NCBI RefSeq assembly: GCF_001757105.1
Contig: NZ_MDHN01000041.1
Location: 375,164-439,163 of the forward strand
Direction of reading: 5' to 3'
DNA from: Alteromonas confluentis
GTDB lineage: Bacteria; Pseudomonadota; Gammaproteobacteria; Enterobacterales; Alteromonadaceae
Length of the DNA stretch: 64,000 nt
The notes beneath the pieces are model-generated. The model saw only the letters and a program-made list of their open reading frames with translations, was not told where the DNA came from and ran no database searches. Position numbers and translations under genes: made by a program. The first letter of the stretch is position 1. The number at the start of each line of letters is the position of its first letter. Shown piece by piece: positions 17,266 through 28,200 of this stretch.

Positions 17266-18253
17266 GCGAGTCCCGCTCTACGAGTTCAGGTTCGAATACA
17301 TGAACAATGGGCTCAGGAGATTTAATGTCGTAAACATTTTCCAGGATCCAGGCTGCCGCCATTTCTCCCATGGAATGTACCGGGTTATTGATGGTGGTGA
17401 GCTTAGGGTGCAAATAACGTGAGAACAACACATTATCAAAACCAATGACGGAGAGATCGTCTGGAATATTCAGGCCCGCTTCCCGGGCAGCTGTCATGGC
17501 ACCTGATGCCATTTCATCGTTTGCGCACACCAACACTGAAAGATCTGCATTGTCGCTGAATAACTTACCGAAGCCTTCTTGGCCGGAGGACTCATGATAG
17601 TCGCCCTCAAAAAGCAACGTGGGCTCGTTGTCGATACCCGCATCGTTCAATGCCCGAACATGACCATTTAATCGTTCGGTGGCGTCCTGCTTAAACAGCG
17701 GACCGCTGATGTAGCCAATTTTTTTGTGCCCGTTGTCGATAGCAGCTTTGGTGGCCAGGTAGCCGCCGTTTTCGTTGTCTGCAACAAAACACTGATCTTC
17801 CATGCCTTCCACTTTACGGTTCACAACCGCTACCGGCACCCCACTCTTGCCGAGTTTCGTCAGATAATCATCCGATACTGCTTCTGCGTGCAGAATAAGG
17901 GCATCACAACGGCGACTGGTCAGGAAGTCTATCGCTTCTGTCTCTCTGTGTTCTTCCACGTGCCCTGCCGTTATGATCACGTGTTTGCCGTGCTTTTTAA
18001 GAATGAGTTCAATGGTGCTCATCAACTCACCAAAGTACGAGCCATGCAGCTCCGAAACCAGTAAACCAATACTGTTCGTGCGATTTGAGGCCAGAGACTG
18101 CGCAATCGCGTTTGGTCGATATCCCAGCGCATCCATGGCATCCAACACCTTCTGACGCGTACGCTCACTCACCCTGGCATTCCCGTTCATTACCCGGGAA
18201 ACCGTTGCCAGCGACACGCCGGCCGCTTCAGAGACTTCGTAGATGGTAGCCAT
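17252..18253 (-). CDS. LacI family transcriptional regulator
   Basis: 333 residues. The N-terminal LacI helix-turn-helix (TIYEVSEAAGVSLATVSRVMN) and hinge (YRPNAIAQSLAS) are followed by a periplasmic-binding-like sugar domain. It is divergent from the GH3 gene and coupled to the MFS sugar transporter. AAGCGCTT-centred palindromes typical for LacI proteins lie twice upstream of GH3 (18471-18486, 18504-18519) and twice upstream of GH16 (40936-40951, 40980-40993). It may therefore control both genes. The inducer is probably glucose or a beta-gluco-oligosaccharide. Confidence 0.93.
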   Translation of the reverse strand: MATIYEVSEAAGVSLATVSRVMNGNARVSERTRQKVLDAMDALGYRPNAIAQSLASNRTNSIGLLVSELHGSYFGELMSTIELILKKHGKHVIITAGHVEEHRETEAIDFLTSRRCDALILHAEAVSDDYLTKLGKSGVPVAVVNRKVEGMEDQCFVADNENGGYLATKAAIDNGHKKIGYISGPLFKQDATERLNGHVRALNDAGIDNEPTLLFEGDYHESSGQEGFGKLFSDNADLSVLVCANDEMASGAMTAAREAGLNIPDDLSVIGFDNVLFSRYLHPKLTTINNPVHSMGEMAAAWILENVYDIKSPEPIVHVFEPELVERDSLGPL

Positions 18254-18429
18254 AATTGTCTAATTGCTTCTTATGTAAGTGGTTTTGTTTTGTTGATTAT
18301 ATTTTAACAGTAATGTACCGAGAAAAGCCTTTTCGAACCAGTGTTTCACACTCCACCGCAACGAGAGCGGAATGCTATGTTAATTGGTGACTGTTCACCA
18401 CCCGTTTACGGCTGCTAAAACAAAGGCTA

Positions 18430-18461
18430 TTGAACTCGTTCACACTTCATGTAATTATCAT
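18430..18461 (+). promoter_or_regulatory. Candidate promoter of the GH3 gene
   Basis: TTGAAC at 18430-18435 with TAATTA at 18452-18457 (16-nt spacing), upstream of the two LacI-type operators. This places the operators between promoter and start codon. Prediction by eye only. Confidence 0.4.
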
Positions 18462-18470
18462 GTTAAAAAA

Positions 18471-18486
18471 TGTAAGCGCTTTCAAA
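18471..18486. promoter_or_regulatory. LacI-type operator 1, GH3 promoter region
   Basis: TGTAAGCGCTTTCAAA, a palindrome centred on AAGCGCTT. It is identical over 16 bases to the second copy 33 bases downstream, and nearly the same as the two sites before the GH16 gene. Confidence 0.85.
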
Positions 18487-18503
18487 CGAAATGTAAACTG
18501 GAA

Positions 18504-18519
18504 TGTAAGCGCTTTCAAA
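18504..18519. promoter_or_regulatory. LacI-type operator 2, GH3 promoter region
   Basis: Exact second copy of TGTAAGCGCTTTCAAA, about three helical turns from operator 1 and ending 20 bases before the GH3 start codon. Placement suits repression by a LacI dimer or tetramer bound to both. Confidence 0.85.
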
Positions 18520-18539
18520 TCTTAATTGAAAGGACACCC

Positions 18540-21059
18540 ATGGGTAAGAATCTACTTTCCGCTCTGATTGCCAGCGCGCTGCTATCAGGTTGCGCGCAAT
18601 CTCCTGAAACAACCGCTAATGATCAATCAGAAGCCGCAACGTTATGGCCAACGCTTGAAATTGCTGTGAAGCAAGACCCTGCTGTAGAAAGGCGAGTTGC
18701 CAGCATTTTGGCATCGATGACCGTTGAACAAAAAGTGGCGCAAATTATTCAGCCAGAAATCCGCAGTGTTACGGTAGAGGACATGCGCCATTATGGTTTC
18801 GGTTCTTACCTCAATGGCGGTGGCTCCTTCCCCGGCGATAACAAACATGCCACGCCAGAAGAATGGATTAATTTAGCAGAGGCCATGTATCAGGCGTCTG
18901 TTGATGACAGCCTGGATGGCTCAACGATTCCAACCATGTGGGGAACAGATGCGGTGCACGGCCACAATAATGTAGTCGGTGCCACGCTGTTTCCCCACAA
19001 CATTGGTTTGGGTGCAGCAAACAACCCGGCGTTAATGGAAAAAATAGCGAATATCACCGCGCAGGAAGTCATGGCCACGGGCATCGATTGGGTATTTGCG
19101 CCAACCGTCGCCGTAGTACGTGACGATCGCTGGGGCCGAACCTATGAGAGTTATTCGGAAAATCCTGACATCGTTAAGGCCTACGCGGCGGCGGTGGTAA
19201 AAGGGCTGCAAGGCCATGCTGATGCCGATGATTTCCTGGGTGACGAGCGAGTGATCAGCACCGTAAAACACTTTGTTGGCGATGGCGGCACAGTACAGGG
19301 CGACGACCAAGGCGACAACATCGCTACTGAACAAGCCCTGTTTGATATTCACGCTCAGGGCTACGTGGGTGGCCTTACCGTTGGCGCGCAATCGGTGATG
19401 GCGTCGTTTAACAGCTGGCACGGCAAAAAGCTTCATGGCCACCAGTACCTGCTCACCGATGTGCTTAAAAATCGCATGGGTTTCGATGGCTTTGTGGTGG
19501 GCGACTGGAACGGTCACGGTCAGATCGCAGGATGCACCAACAATAACTGTGCCCAGGCGATTAACGCTGGCCTCGATATTTACATGGTACCTTCCGACTG
19601 GAAAGCCCTGTATGAAAACACCCTGGCACAGGTAAAAGATGGCACCGTTAACGCCGCTCGGTTAGACGATGCCGTGCGCCGTATCCTGCGGGTTAAAGTT
19701 CGTGCGGGCTTATTTGATAAACCAAGTCCGGCGGCACGGCCGCTTTCAGGTAACAAGTCACTCATTGGCAGCGAAGCACACCGGGAAGTGGCACGTCAGG
19801 CTGTGCGTGAATCACTGGTGTTGCTGAAGAATAAGCACAACCTGCTACCACTGAGCGCGAGCAGTAAGATCCTGGTTGCCGGTGACGGTGCAGACAATAT
19901 CGGCAAACAATCCGGCGGCTGGACCATTACCTGGCAAGGTACCAACAATACTAACGACGACTTCCCCGGCGGTAGCTCCATTTACCACGGTATCGCCGCA
20001 CAGGTCGACGCCGCCGGCGGTGAAGTAAGTTTATCGGCAGACGGCAGTTACACCGAAAAACCGGATGTGGCTATTGTCGTATTTGGCGAGGAACCTTATG
20101 CAGAAGGTGTTGGCGATCGCGACACACTGGTTTACCAACCTGAGGGCAAAACAGATTTAGCGTTGTTAAAGCAACTGCAAAGCGACGGAATTCCGGTGGT
20201 TTCAGTCTTTATTAGCGGCCGCCCGATGTGGGTCAACCCAGAACTTAATGCCTCCGATGCGTTTGTCGCCGCCTGGTTACCGGGCTCAGAGGGCGCAGCT
20301 GTGGCGGATGTGTTATTCGGTCTGCAGGATTTTAACGGCACCCTACCCTTTTCGTGGCCTGCTTCCGGCTCACAAATTGTGAATATCGGCGATGAAGACT
20401 ACACGCCTCTGCTGCCTTATGGTTTTGGTTTAACGTACGGCGATAAAAACGTATTGCCTGATAACCTGAACGAAAAAGACGAAAGCCTGAAGCAACAATC
20501 TGCAGAATCTGTTGCCATTTTACAGGGCGGCGTTCGCGCACCATGGTCATTACAGCTTACCTCCGGCAATAAACACAAAACTGTTACCGCTAGCGCTGAA
20601 TCTTTTGGCAGCATTGCTTACCGCACCAGCGACAAAGTGGTACAGGAAGATGCGATCACCGTCACCTTCGATGGAAAGGCGCCGGCCGGTATTGCTTTCA
20701 CGCGCACTGAAAAAGCTGAATTAGTCGCATCGGATGCGCAGACGGAAAACCCTGCGCTGGTTTTCAGTGCCAATGTCTCGCAGCCTTTTTCAGATGACGT
20801 TTTCGTTACCTTGTGTTCTGAACAGCAAGACGGCGATGAAGCCTGCCCGTCCGGCGTCAATATCGCACCGGCGCTGTCGGGCTTTGAAGCTGACACTTGG
20901 CAATCAATGGCATTGCCCCTTAAATGTTTCGCCTCCCCTGACAGAAACACACTGACAACTGCCTTCGCCCTGCACACATCAGGTAGCGGAAGTTTGAGTC
21001 TCGCAGATATGTTTATTCAACAAACACCAGAGCAATCAAGGGTGCTGGCATGTGAGTAA
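18540..21059 (+). CDS. Glycoside hydrolase family 3 exo-beta-glucosidase, lipoprotein
   Basis: 839 residues from ATG 18540. This start has AAGGA upstream and opens a lipoprotein signal (LLSALIASALLSGC); the longer open frame from 18384 runs through the operators. The N-terminal GH3 barrel shows RDDRWGRTYESYSE, KHFVGDG and the nucleophile region GFVVGDWNGH (Asp322). The C-terminal GH3 domain follows (residues ~400-640), then a ~170-residue beta-sandwich as in 1,4-beta-D-glucan glucohydrolases. It should remove glucose from beta-gluco-oligosaccharides produced by GH16 and GH30. Two LacI-type operators precede it and the LacI/MFS unit is divergent. Confidence 0.93.
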   Translation: MGKNLLSALIASALLSGCAQSPETTANDQSEAATLWPTLEIAVKQDPAVERRVASILASMTVEQKVAQIIQPEIRSVTVEDMRHYGFGSYLNGGGSFPGDNKHATPEEWINLAEAMYQASVDDSLDGSTIPTMWGTDAVHGHNNVVGATLFPHNIGLGAANNPALMEKIANITAQEVMATGIDWVFAPTVAVVRDDRWGRTYESYSENPDIVKAYAAAVVKGLQGHADADDFLGDERVISTVKHFVGDGGTVQGDDQGDNIATEQALFDIHAQGYVGGLTVGAQSVMASFNSWHGKKLHGHQYLLTDVLKNRMGFDGFVVGDWNGHGQIAGCTNNNCAQAINAGLDIYMVPSDWKALYENTLAQVKDGTVNAARLDDAVRRILRVKVRAGLFDKPSPAARPLSGNKSLIGSEAHREVARQAVRESLVLLKNKHNLLPLSASSKILVAGDGADNIGKQSGGWTITWQGTNNTNDDFPGGSSIYHGIAAQVDAAGGEVSLSADGSYTEKPDVAIVVFGEEPYAEGVGDRDTLVYQPEGKTDLALLKQLQSDGIPVVSVFISGRPMWVNPELNASDAFVAAWLPGSEGAAVADVLFGLQDFNGTLPFSWPASGSQIVNIGDEDYTPLLPYGFGLTYGDKNVLPDNLNEKDESLKQQSAESVAILQGGVRAPWSLQLTSGNKHKTVTASAESFGSIAYRTSDKVVQEDAITVTFDGKAPAGIAFTRTEKAELVASDAQTENPALVFSANVSQPFSDDVFVTLCSEQQDGDEACPSGVNIAPALSGFEADTWQSMALPLKCFASPDRNTLTTAFALHTSGSGSLSLADMFIQQTPEQSRVLACE

Positions 21060-21081
21060 CTTTGATAGCAGAGAATCGCAC

Positions 21082-22329
21082 CTACGGGAACGTGTAGTTA
21101 TTCTGCATGCTTTCTGTGAGACCTGAAATGGCAAGCCAGTTTACCAGTTGAAGATGGTATTCGGCTTCAATGTCGATTCCCGCCTGGAGAGCAGCAGCTC
21201 GCTGTTCAAGAGAGGTGATATACTCAGTGAGAGTTATATCGCCTCCTTCCAGCAAGATTTTCAAATCTTCTGCTAGACGTTTTTCCCGCTCATAGGTCAG
21301 GCTCTGCCATTCTTTCAATGCCGCTTTGTAAACCGCTGTGTTTTTAGAGGCCGCTATAACTGCTTCACGAGCTCTTAATATTGCATCTTTATACAGTGCC
21401 TCCATACCAATACTAGTACTTACAGCAGCCCGCACATTTGCGGAATAATCATTTCTCACAGCCAAAGGCATAGCAAAATTTAATCCATAGACAGTAGCAC
21501 CACCATTCTTCCCGGTGCTTATGCCGATTGTGGGGTCCTGACCGGCAGCACTTTCTGAAACCAGAATGCCTTGTTTACTGAGTAGCCATTGTGCTTTGGC
21601 AATACGGACATCCGGATTATTCTGGCTATCAGTTAGCGGCGCTGATACCAGTAAATTATCGACATCTTGCCAGATGTCTTGCGGCATTTTTTCATAGGTA
21701 CCCTGCCAATCGGGTAACAAAACAGATAACGACAATTGCGCTTCAATCTTAGCTTGCTTAGCCAGAGCAACCATTGACAACTGCCGGACCTGATTCAGAA
21801 TACTCAAATCTTCACCAGTCCTTGTTTCTTCTCCTGACCTCCGCTGGCTTCGTATTCTTTCGGCCAGTCTTTGCAGTCTTTCAAGCTCCTCATCAGCAAG
21901 TTTCAGACTGCTTTCGACCTTTTTGAGAGTGATGAATCCGGAAAGAATTTGGGCAAACATCGTTTGCCGGAGTGCTGCCAGTTGCTTTTCTGCCACGATT
22001 AAATTTAACAATGCTTCTTGTTTCAGATTTGCGCGTTTATCGTGTAAATCTATTGTCTGAGAAAGACCAATAATATAGTTATTGTAGCTTCCCTCTCTTG
22101 AATAATCGGCGGAAAGAGACGGGTTATAAACCGCCTTGCTGTTGCCATCGACAAGCGCCTTATGTTGCCGGACAGTCTCTTCGGCGGCGATAATTTTTGG
22201 ATGAGCATTTAGTTGCTTAGCAATCCCCTGCAGCCATGTTGTATCAGCATTAGCTTGTAAGCTTAATGCAGCAAGGGTAAAGAATATCAAAGTGCGGCAG
22301 ACCCAAACTTCGACAATGGCGCTATTCAT
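21082..22329 (-). CDS. TolC family outer membrane efflux protein
   Basis: About 415 residues from ATG 22329. A TTG at 22359 would lie right next to the predicted -10 (22361-22366), so the ATG is preferred. A signal peptide (LIFFTLAALSLQANA) is followed by two long coiled-coil halves with the OEP pattern: AAEETVRQHKALV and YNPSLSADYSREGS in the first, RIAKAQWLLSKQGILVSESAAGQDPTIGISTG in the second (given here as a 32-residue region, residues ~243-274). It is divergent from the Omp85/RND pump operon and would supply its exit duct. Both directions carry the same PmrA-like box, so the divergent units are probably co-regulated. Confidence 0.85.
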   Translation of the reverse strand: MNSAIVEVWVCRTLIFFTLAALSLQANADTTWLQGIAKQLNAHPKIIAAEETVRQHKALVDGNSKAVYNPSLSADYSREGSYNNYIIGLSQTIDLHDKRANLKQEALLNLIVAEKQLAALRQTMFAQILSGFITLKKVESSLKLADEELERLQRLAERIRSQRRSGEETRTGEDLSILNQVRQLSMVALAKQAKIEAQLSLSVLLPDWQGTYEKMPQDIWQDVDNLLVSAPLTDSQNNPDVRIAKAQWLLSKQGILVSESAAGQDPTIGISTGKNGGATVYGLNFAMPLAVRNDYSANVRAAVSTSIGMEALYKDAILRAREAVIAASKNTAVYKAALKEWQSLTYEREKRLAEDLKILLEGGDITLTEYITSLEQRAAALQAGIDIEAEYHLQLVNWLAISGLTESMQNNYTFP

Positions 22330-22360
22330 AATTAATACACTTAATAACTGTTGTCGCAAA

Positions 22361-22393
22361 ATGCTAAAACAAGTTTCTTAGGTTTATCTGAAG
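22361..22393 (-). promoter_or_regulatory. PmrA-like box and -10 for the TolC-like gene
   Basis: On the minus strand: CTTCAG (22393-22388), 5 bases, CCTAAG (22382-22377), 10 bases, then TAGCAT (22366-22361) as a -10-like hexamer. The geometry is identical to the boxes ahead of eptA, the response regulator and the Omp85 gene. Confidence 0.65.
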
Positions 22394-22505
22394 AATTGCT
22401 ATTGGTTTGAAAACACTTGTTTTGTTTATCCGGTCATTTATTGCAGATTGCACGCAATCTACAGTGTTAAACCGGGCACTGATATTGAAGGTAATTTCAG
22501 TCTGT

Positions 22506-22538
22506 CTTAAGTAAATCATAAGCAAGTCCATTTAGGCT
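22506..22538 (+). promoter_or_regulatory. PmrA-like box and -10 for the Omp85-RND operon
   Basis: CTTAAG (22506-22511), 5 bases, CATAAG (22517-22522), 10 bases, then TAGGCT (22533-22538). The predicted transcript start (about 22545) is only a few bases before the first ATG (22551), so the true start may be leaderless or at ATG 22572. Confidence 0.7.
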
Positions 22539-22550
22539 TTACCTCATCTT

Positions 22551-24158
22551 ATGTATCAGAAGCACCGCCAGATGGTATGCACCAGGACACTCTCGTTATT
22601 TCTCATCTTTTCCATTCCTTCACTTGCTCATGCAGAGACCTGTGCCGGCAATGAAGAAAGCCATGTAGCCATCAAAACCAATGACATTTTTGATTTAGAT
22701 GACCCAGGTACTTTTTGGCTCCATAAGCTTGCAAATACGCTTCATGTGATAACTAAACCAGATACAATTTCAAACGAAATTGCTTTTATGAATGAAAAAT
22801 GCGTCGTCTCAGAGAGAGATTTGCAGGAAGTTGAAAGGCACCTCAGGAAACTGAAATACATCAATACAGCATCAGTAGTCAGAGATGATAAAGGCCTGAT
22901 AAGTGTAACGACAAGCGATAAATGGTCCCTGATGCCGACCATTAATTTTGGACGGAAAGGCGGACAAAACAAGTTTTCATCAGGTTTAAAGGACAGGAAC
23001 CTTCTTGGCTATGGCATCGACACTGAAATGGAATACTTCAAGGATGTTCAACGCTCTGGTTATAACCTGAATATTCAGTTTCCACTTTTCACTAATAATA
23101 ATATTCAGGGTAGCGTAACGCTCTCTGACACCGACGATGGTTCTGCTCAGGGCATAAGTATTGCCAGGCCTTTTGTCAGTCTGAATACGAATAATGCATT
23201 TTTTCTGTCAGCCTATTCCGGCGATCTCCGGCAACAATACTTTCTGAACGGTAAAAACTACTTCTCTGTTGCCTATTCTGACAAACAGGCAAATGCCTGG
23301 TGGGGAAAGCGATATAGCAGAGATGAGACCTCCGTGATTCGGTATATTCTGGGGGTGGATTATGAAAAGAAAACCTTCGGTGATATTGAAGTTTCTGACA
23401 CTGCGTTAAAACTACCATTACCTGAGGACAGGGAATACTTCACCCCTTTTTTTGAACTGGAATACATAGAGGATGATTTCAGAGAACTGAGTAATGTCCA
23501 TGTCATCAACCAGATTGAAGATTTTAATATGGGATGGCACTTTCAAACCTGGTTCGGCGTCAATATCGCAGAAAGAAAAAACAATGAATCATTATACGTT
23601 GCACGTTTTTCCGCAGGAAAAGGCACTCAATTTACTCCAACAACCTTATTACTGTCAGATGTATCGCTGCTGACTAACTTTGGTAGTACAAGCCGGAGCC
23701 GGGCTGTTCTGAATGTAAATAATGAAATTTTCCATCGCCTTTCAGAACAGTTCGGCCTGTATGGTTCGCAACATTTTACCTATTCCAATGGTCAGTTTGC
23801 CGACCTTCCGGTAGTAATAGGTGAAGAGAACGGCGTAAGAGGTTACGCACTTGAATTTCAACGCGGCTCAAGCTCTGCTGCGTTTACCGGTGAACTGAGA
23901 TACTACCCGAATATCAGTATTTACAACCTGTTTGAGTTGGGCGCTGCAGCTTTCATTGATACCGGTAAAGCGTTCGGTACCAGTGAGTTTGCTCCCCAAA
24001 CTGACCAGTGGCTGTCCAGTGCAGGAATCGGCGCCAGGCTCTACTCGCGCCATGCATCGGACACAAAAGTTATTCACTTCGACATGTCTTTCCCTATGTT
24101 AAGTCATGAAAATGTGAATAACGTTGAATTCCTGATTACGACCAAATCCAGTTTCTAA
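22551..24158 (+). CDS. Omp85/BamA-TamA-like outer membrane protein with POTRA domain
   Basis: 535 residues. After a signal peptide (LSLFLIFSIPSLAHA) comes a region like one POTRA domain (residues ~55-125, ending LRKLKYINTASVVRDDKG), then a C-terminal 16-strand-type barrel ending in a phenylalanine. The barrel includes YYPNISIYNLFELGAAAFIDTG, the conserved late strands of the surface-antigen (Bac_surface_Ag) family (a 22-residue region at ~450-471). It is shorter than BamA and has fewer POTRA repeats. It is the first gene of an operon with an RND adaptor and pump, which is an unusual place for an Omp85 protein. Start could be ATG 22551 or 22572. A role in moving lipid or hydrophobic solutes across the outer membrane is an inference. 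Confidence 0.8.
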   Translation: MYQKHRQMVCTRTLSLFLIFSIPSLAHAETCAGNEESHVAIKTNDIFDLDDPGTFWLHKLANTLHVITKPDTISNEIAFMNEKCVVSERDLQEVERHLRKLKYINTASVVRDDKGLISVTTSDKWSLMPTINFGRKGGQNKFSSGLKDRNLLGYGIDTEMEYFKDVQRSGYNLNIQFPLFTNNNIQGSVTLSDTDDGSAQGISIARPFVSLNTNNAFFLSAYSGDLRQQYFLNGKNYFSVAYSDKQANAWWGKRYSRDETSVIRYILGVDYEKKTFGDIEVSDTALKLPLPEDREYFTPFFELEYIEDDFRELSNVHVINQIEDFNMGWHFQTWFGVNIAERKNNESLYVARFSAGKGTQFTPTTLLLSDVSLLTNFGSTSRSRAVLNVNNEIFHRLSEQFGLYGSQHFTYSNGQFADLPVVIGEENGVRGYALEFQRGSSSAAFTGELRYYPNISIYNLFELGAAAFIDTGKAFGTSEFAPQTDQWLSSAGIGARLYSRHASDTKVIHFDMSFPMLSHENVNNVEFLITTKSSF

Positions 24159-24175
24159 TCACCGCAGAGAATCCC

Positions 24176-25210
24176 ATGCAAAACATTATAAAATTTTATT
24201 TTATGACGAGTCTTCTCACTGTTACTTTTTTTGTCCGGGCGGGAGGTGTCCCCACGGCAATGCATGTTACAGCTCGTCCGGCAGACACTGAAATCATCAG
24301 CATGGACATTACCATGCCTGGTGCCGTGCGGAGTCAAATAAACGCAGTACATTCTGTCAGTCTTCCATATAGCGGTAGAGTAAATCAAATAGAAGTAACT
24401 GAGGGCATGCACATTGACGAAGGCGCCCCGTTGCTAACGCTATCGGCTCTGCCCGGTGATACCCAATCATTGCAAGACGCCAGAAATGCAGTCAATTATC
24501 TGCGAAGGCAGAAAGAACATTTTACTGAACTTCGCAAACAGGAATTGGCAACGCAAACACAACTTCGGGATATCAGTAAGCAGCTCAAAGATGCGATAGC
24601 AACACTGGACACCATAGAAAAACAGGGGATCAGTGAGCATGGTATTACCCTTCCTTCCCCTGTATCCGGAAATATCGTAAAGATACTTGCCGGCCCCGGC
24701 GACCAGATCGCAGCCGGATCCGTACTGGCAACCATTATTGAAACCAGCCGTTTGAAAATAGAGTTTTCAATATCACCAGACAATGCCAGACGATTGTCAC
24801 CGGAAACCCAATGCCATTTCAGCCCCGTATTTTCACAGGCTGAGCCAACGCCCGTAACCATAGATGCGATTAACCGACAGGTGGATGCTCAAACAGGTTT
24901 GCTTACTGCCTACAGCACTCCAATACCACGCGAGACCGATTTGTATGTTGACGAAGCTGTCAGCGTGACATGCCAGACCAATCCTCATCGGGGAATAACA
25001 GTGCCATTGAATGCTGTGATGTCTGATGCTGACGGGCAGTTTGTTTTTATTTTTAAGGATGGAGAAGCTAAAAAAGTCACCGTCGAAACGGGCATTATTA
25101 CAAATCAGAAACAGGAAATTCTCAGTGGCATCTCACCGGAAGATAATGTCATTACCGACGGTAATTATGTATTAAGCAACGGTGACAAAGTGGACGTAAC
25201 TTATGAATAA
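24176..25210 (+). CDS. RND efflux periplasmic adaptor (HlyD/MFP family)
   Basis: 344 residues with an N-terminal signal sequence (FYFMTSLLTVTFFVRAGG). The two lipoyl-like half motifs that pack together are seen: LPYSGRVNQIEVTEGMHIDEG near residue 65 (a 21-residue region) and LPSPVSGNIVKILAGPGDQI near 160. They are separated by a coiled-coil hairpin (residues ~97-150), then a beta-barrel and membrane-proximal domain. It bridges the inner membrane RND pump, whose gene overlaps by 8 bp, and the TolC-like duct. No lipobox is seen. Confidence 0.92.
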   Translation: MQNIIKFYFMTSLLTVTFFVRAGGVPTAMHVTARPADTEIISMDITMPGAVRSQINAVHSVSLPYSGRVNQIEVTEGMHIDEGAPLLTLSALPGDTQSLQDARNAVNYLRRQKEHFTELRKQELATQTQLRDISKQLKDAIATLDTIEKQGISEHGITLPSPVSGNIVKILAGPGDQIAAGSVLATIIETSRLKIEFSISPDNARRLSPETQCHFSPVFSQAEPTPVTIDAINRQVDAQTGLLTAYSTPIPRETDLYVDEAVSVTCQTNPHRGITVPLNAVMSDADGQFVFIFKDGEAKKVTVETGIITNQKQEILSGISPEDNVITDGNYVLSNGDKVDVTYE

Positions 25211-28200
25211 TCGCATTGTTCACTGGAGCCACAATCATAAAAGGTCATTGATTTTTTTAACACTTGTCCTGGCGATAATCGGGTTGATTTTCAGCCGGGC
25301 GATTCCGGTTTCACTTTTTCCTCAGGTCAATTTCCCCCGGATTGCCGTTGCTATAGACGTCGGCGACATCCCTGCGAATCAAATGGTTAACAATGTCACC
25401 AGGCCGCTGGAAGAAGCGATTCGTGCTGTTCAGGGGGTACAAAGTCTGCGTTCCACTTCAAGCAGAGGAAGCGCGGAGATTTCAGTAGCCTTCAACTGGT
25501 CTCAAAATATGATTGAAGCAGAGGCACTTGTTCAGGGGGCCATAAGTCAGATTCGGGATGTATTACCACCTTCTTTACACTATGAAATACGCAGGATGGA
25601 CCCCACAATTTTTCCTGTCATGGCGCTCAGCCTCTCATCAGAATCGGCGTCACTTACAGAGTTAAGAGATATTGCCACCTTCGATATCGTTCCGAGAGTA
25701 TCAGCTGTGCAAGGACTCGCTAAAGCCACAGTGACAGGTGGCACACGGGCTGAATATCGCATAGAAACCGACCCAGATAAACTGTTGGCATTGGGTTTGA
25801 ACCAGGACGATGTATCCGCCGCAATTGCAGCTAACAACTTGTTGCAATCTGAAGGCCGCATACAACAACAATATAAATTGTTTTTGTTGATGGCTGATGC
25901 GCAGCTACAAACATTAGACGATATACGCAACACAGTATTACGTCATCGCCCCGGGGCTGATATTACTGTCGCTGATGTTGCGGCTGTCTATCGCACGGTC
26001 AAACCAGAATGGATCAAAGTCTCTGCCAACGGCAAAAATGCGGTGCTTGTACAGTTATTCCAACAGCCTGATGGAGATACCATACATATCGCCGCACAAG
26101 TTGACGCGATGCTGGACACCATCAGGCAAACGCTACCGGCGGACAGTGAATTACAGGTCTGGTACGATCAGAGTTTACTGGTATCCCAATCCGCTTTTAG
26201 TGTGGGAGACGCCATGATAACGGGCGTACTGCTGGCAGCTATTGTATTGTTTGCGTTCCTTCGCAGCTTCAAAACCATTCTTATTGCCATACTTGTTGTG
26301 CCGGTCACACTTGCAGTAACAATTTTGCTTCTCAAAGCAACGGGCTTGAGCTTTAACATCATGACATTGGGTGGCATGGCTGCCGCAATAGGTCTGATTA
26401 TTGATGATGCCATCGTAATGATTGAACATATCATCAGTTGCATAAGAAAGAATACTGAAAGTGTCAGGCATTCAATATTCCTTGCTGCCACTGAGATTTC
26501 AAAGCCACTTACAGGCTCATCGCTGGCTACCATTATTATTTTTTGTCCGCTGGCTTTTCTTGATGGCGTGACAGGTGCATTTTTTAAAGCACTGTCTCTG
26601 ACGATGGCCTTCAGCCTTATTGTTTCATTTCTTATATCCTGGCTTTGTATTCCGCTTCTCGCCGGTAGTCTTTTTTCTGAAAACGACGCACAGGCCGACG
26701 ATTCCGGCCCGGTAACCCGATGTTTGTTAAAATGGTATCAAAATGGCTTTCATACACTAAGCCGGAAACCCTTGTTGTTACTCTTCGCTATTGCAGGCCT
26801 GCTTTGCCTTTCTGCGGTTAGCTACACGAAAGTTGGTACCGGTTTTATGCCTACAATGGACGAAGGAGGTTTTGTTCTCGATTACAGGGCTAACGCCGGC
26901 ACATCTCTTGAGGAAACAGACAGACAAATAAGGCAACTGGAAACCCTCATCCGGCAAACACCGGAAGTAGAATCTTATTCGCGAAGAACCGGAGCTGGCC
27001 TGGGAGGAGGATTGTCAGAAGCCAACGAGGGCGATTTTTTCATAAAACTAAAACCTTTCCCGAGAGCGCCGGTAGACGAAGTAATGTCAAAATTACGTAG
27101 CCAGATCGCATCTAACCTGCCCGGTTTGGAGGTCGAGTTAATTCTGCTTATGGAGGATCTGATTGGAGATTTAACGTCAGTCCCCCAGCCAATAGAAATA
27201 AAGCTCTATTCAGACAACACAGAGGCACTTCTTTCCACTGCCCCAAAAATCGCTGAACTTATTTCAAAAACAAAAGGCGTGGTGGATATCAATGACGGAG
27301 TCACTATTGCCGGCGACTCCTTCAATTTTACTATTAATGAAACCAAAGCAGCACAATTTGGTGTGACAAGGCAATGGATAGCAGCTCAACTTGGAAATCT
27401 GTTTGAAGGCACTGTCGCAACTACTATTAATGAATCATTGAAATCTGTGGATGTCAGGGTGTGGCCAGCGCTCAATCACCGCCAGAATGTTAATTCACTT
27501 GAAAATTATTGGGCCGTCGGTACCGGCGGAACGCCGATACCGCTTGCAGAAGTGGTCTCGATCAAGAAAATACGTGGAGAACCTCAGATAACACGTGAAA
27601 ATCTAAAACGGATGGTAGCCGTTACTGCGCGGATCGAGGGCAGAGACATGGGATCAACAGTTACAGAAATTGAAAAGCTGCTGAATATACCGGGTACTCT
27701 ACCGGATAAAATGTACTATCAGATGGGCGGCCTATATGCTCAGCAACAGCAATCATTTACCGGTCTGATGTATGTCTTTACAGCCGCTCTTGCCATACTC
27801 TTCGCACTGATATTGTTTCTCTACGAGGATATTCTCATTGCCATCTCCATAATGGGAACGTCTCTGCTTGCTGTTGGCTGTGTCTTTACAGGGCTCTGGT
27901 TTACAGGCACAGATCTGAACATTACCGCGATGATGGGAATGACAATGATCCTGGGTATTGTTACAGAAGTTGCCGTGTTCTTCTATTCAGAATATCAGGC
28001 AATCCTCACAGAGAAGTCTGACTGGAAGGAAGCACTCTGGCAGGCAGGGAGTAATCGTTTGCGCCCGATTATGATGACAACGCTTGCTGCTATTATGGCA
28101 CTGGCTCCACTTGCATTTGCTATGAGCACAGGGTCAGAAATGCAGCAACCATTGGCTATTGCCATCATTTCAGGGCTACTGGTTCAACTACCTCTGGTGC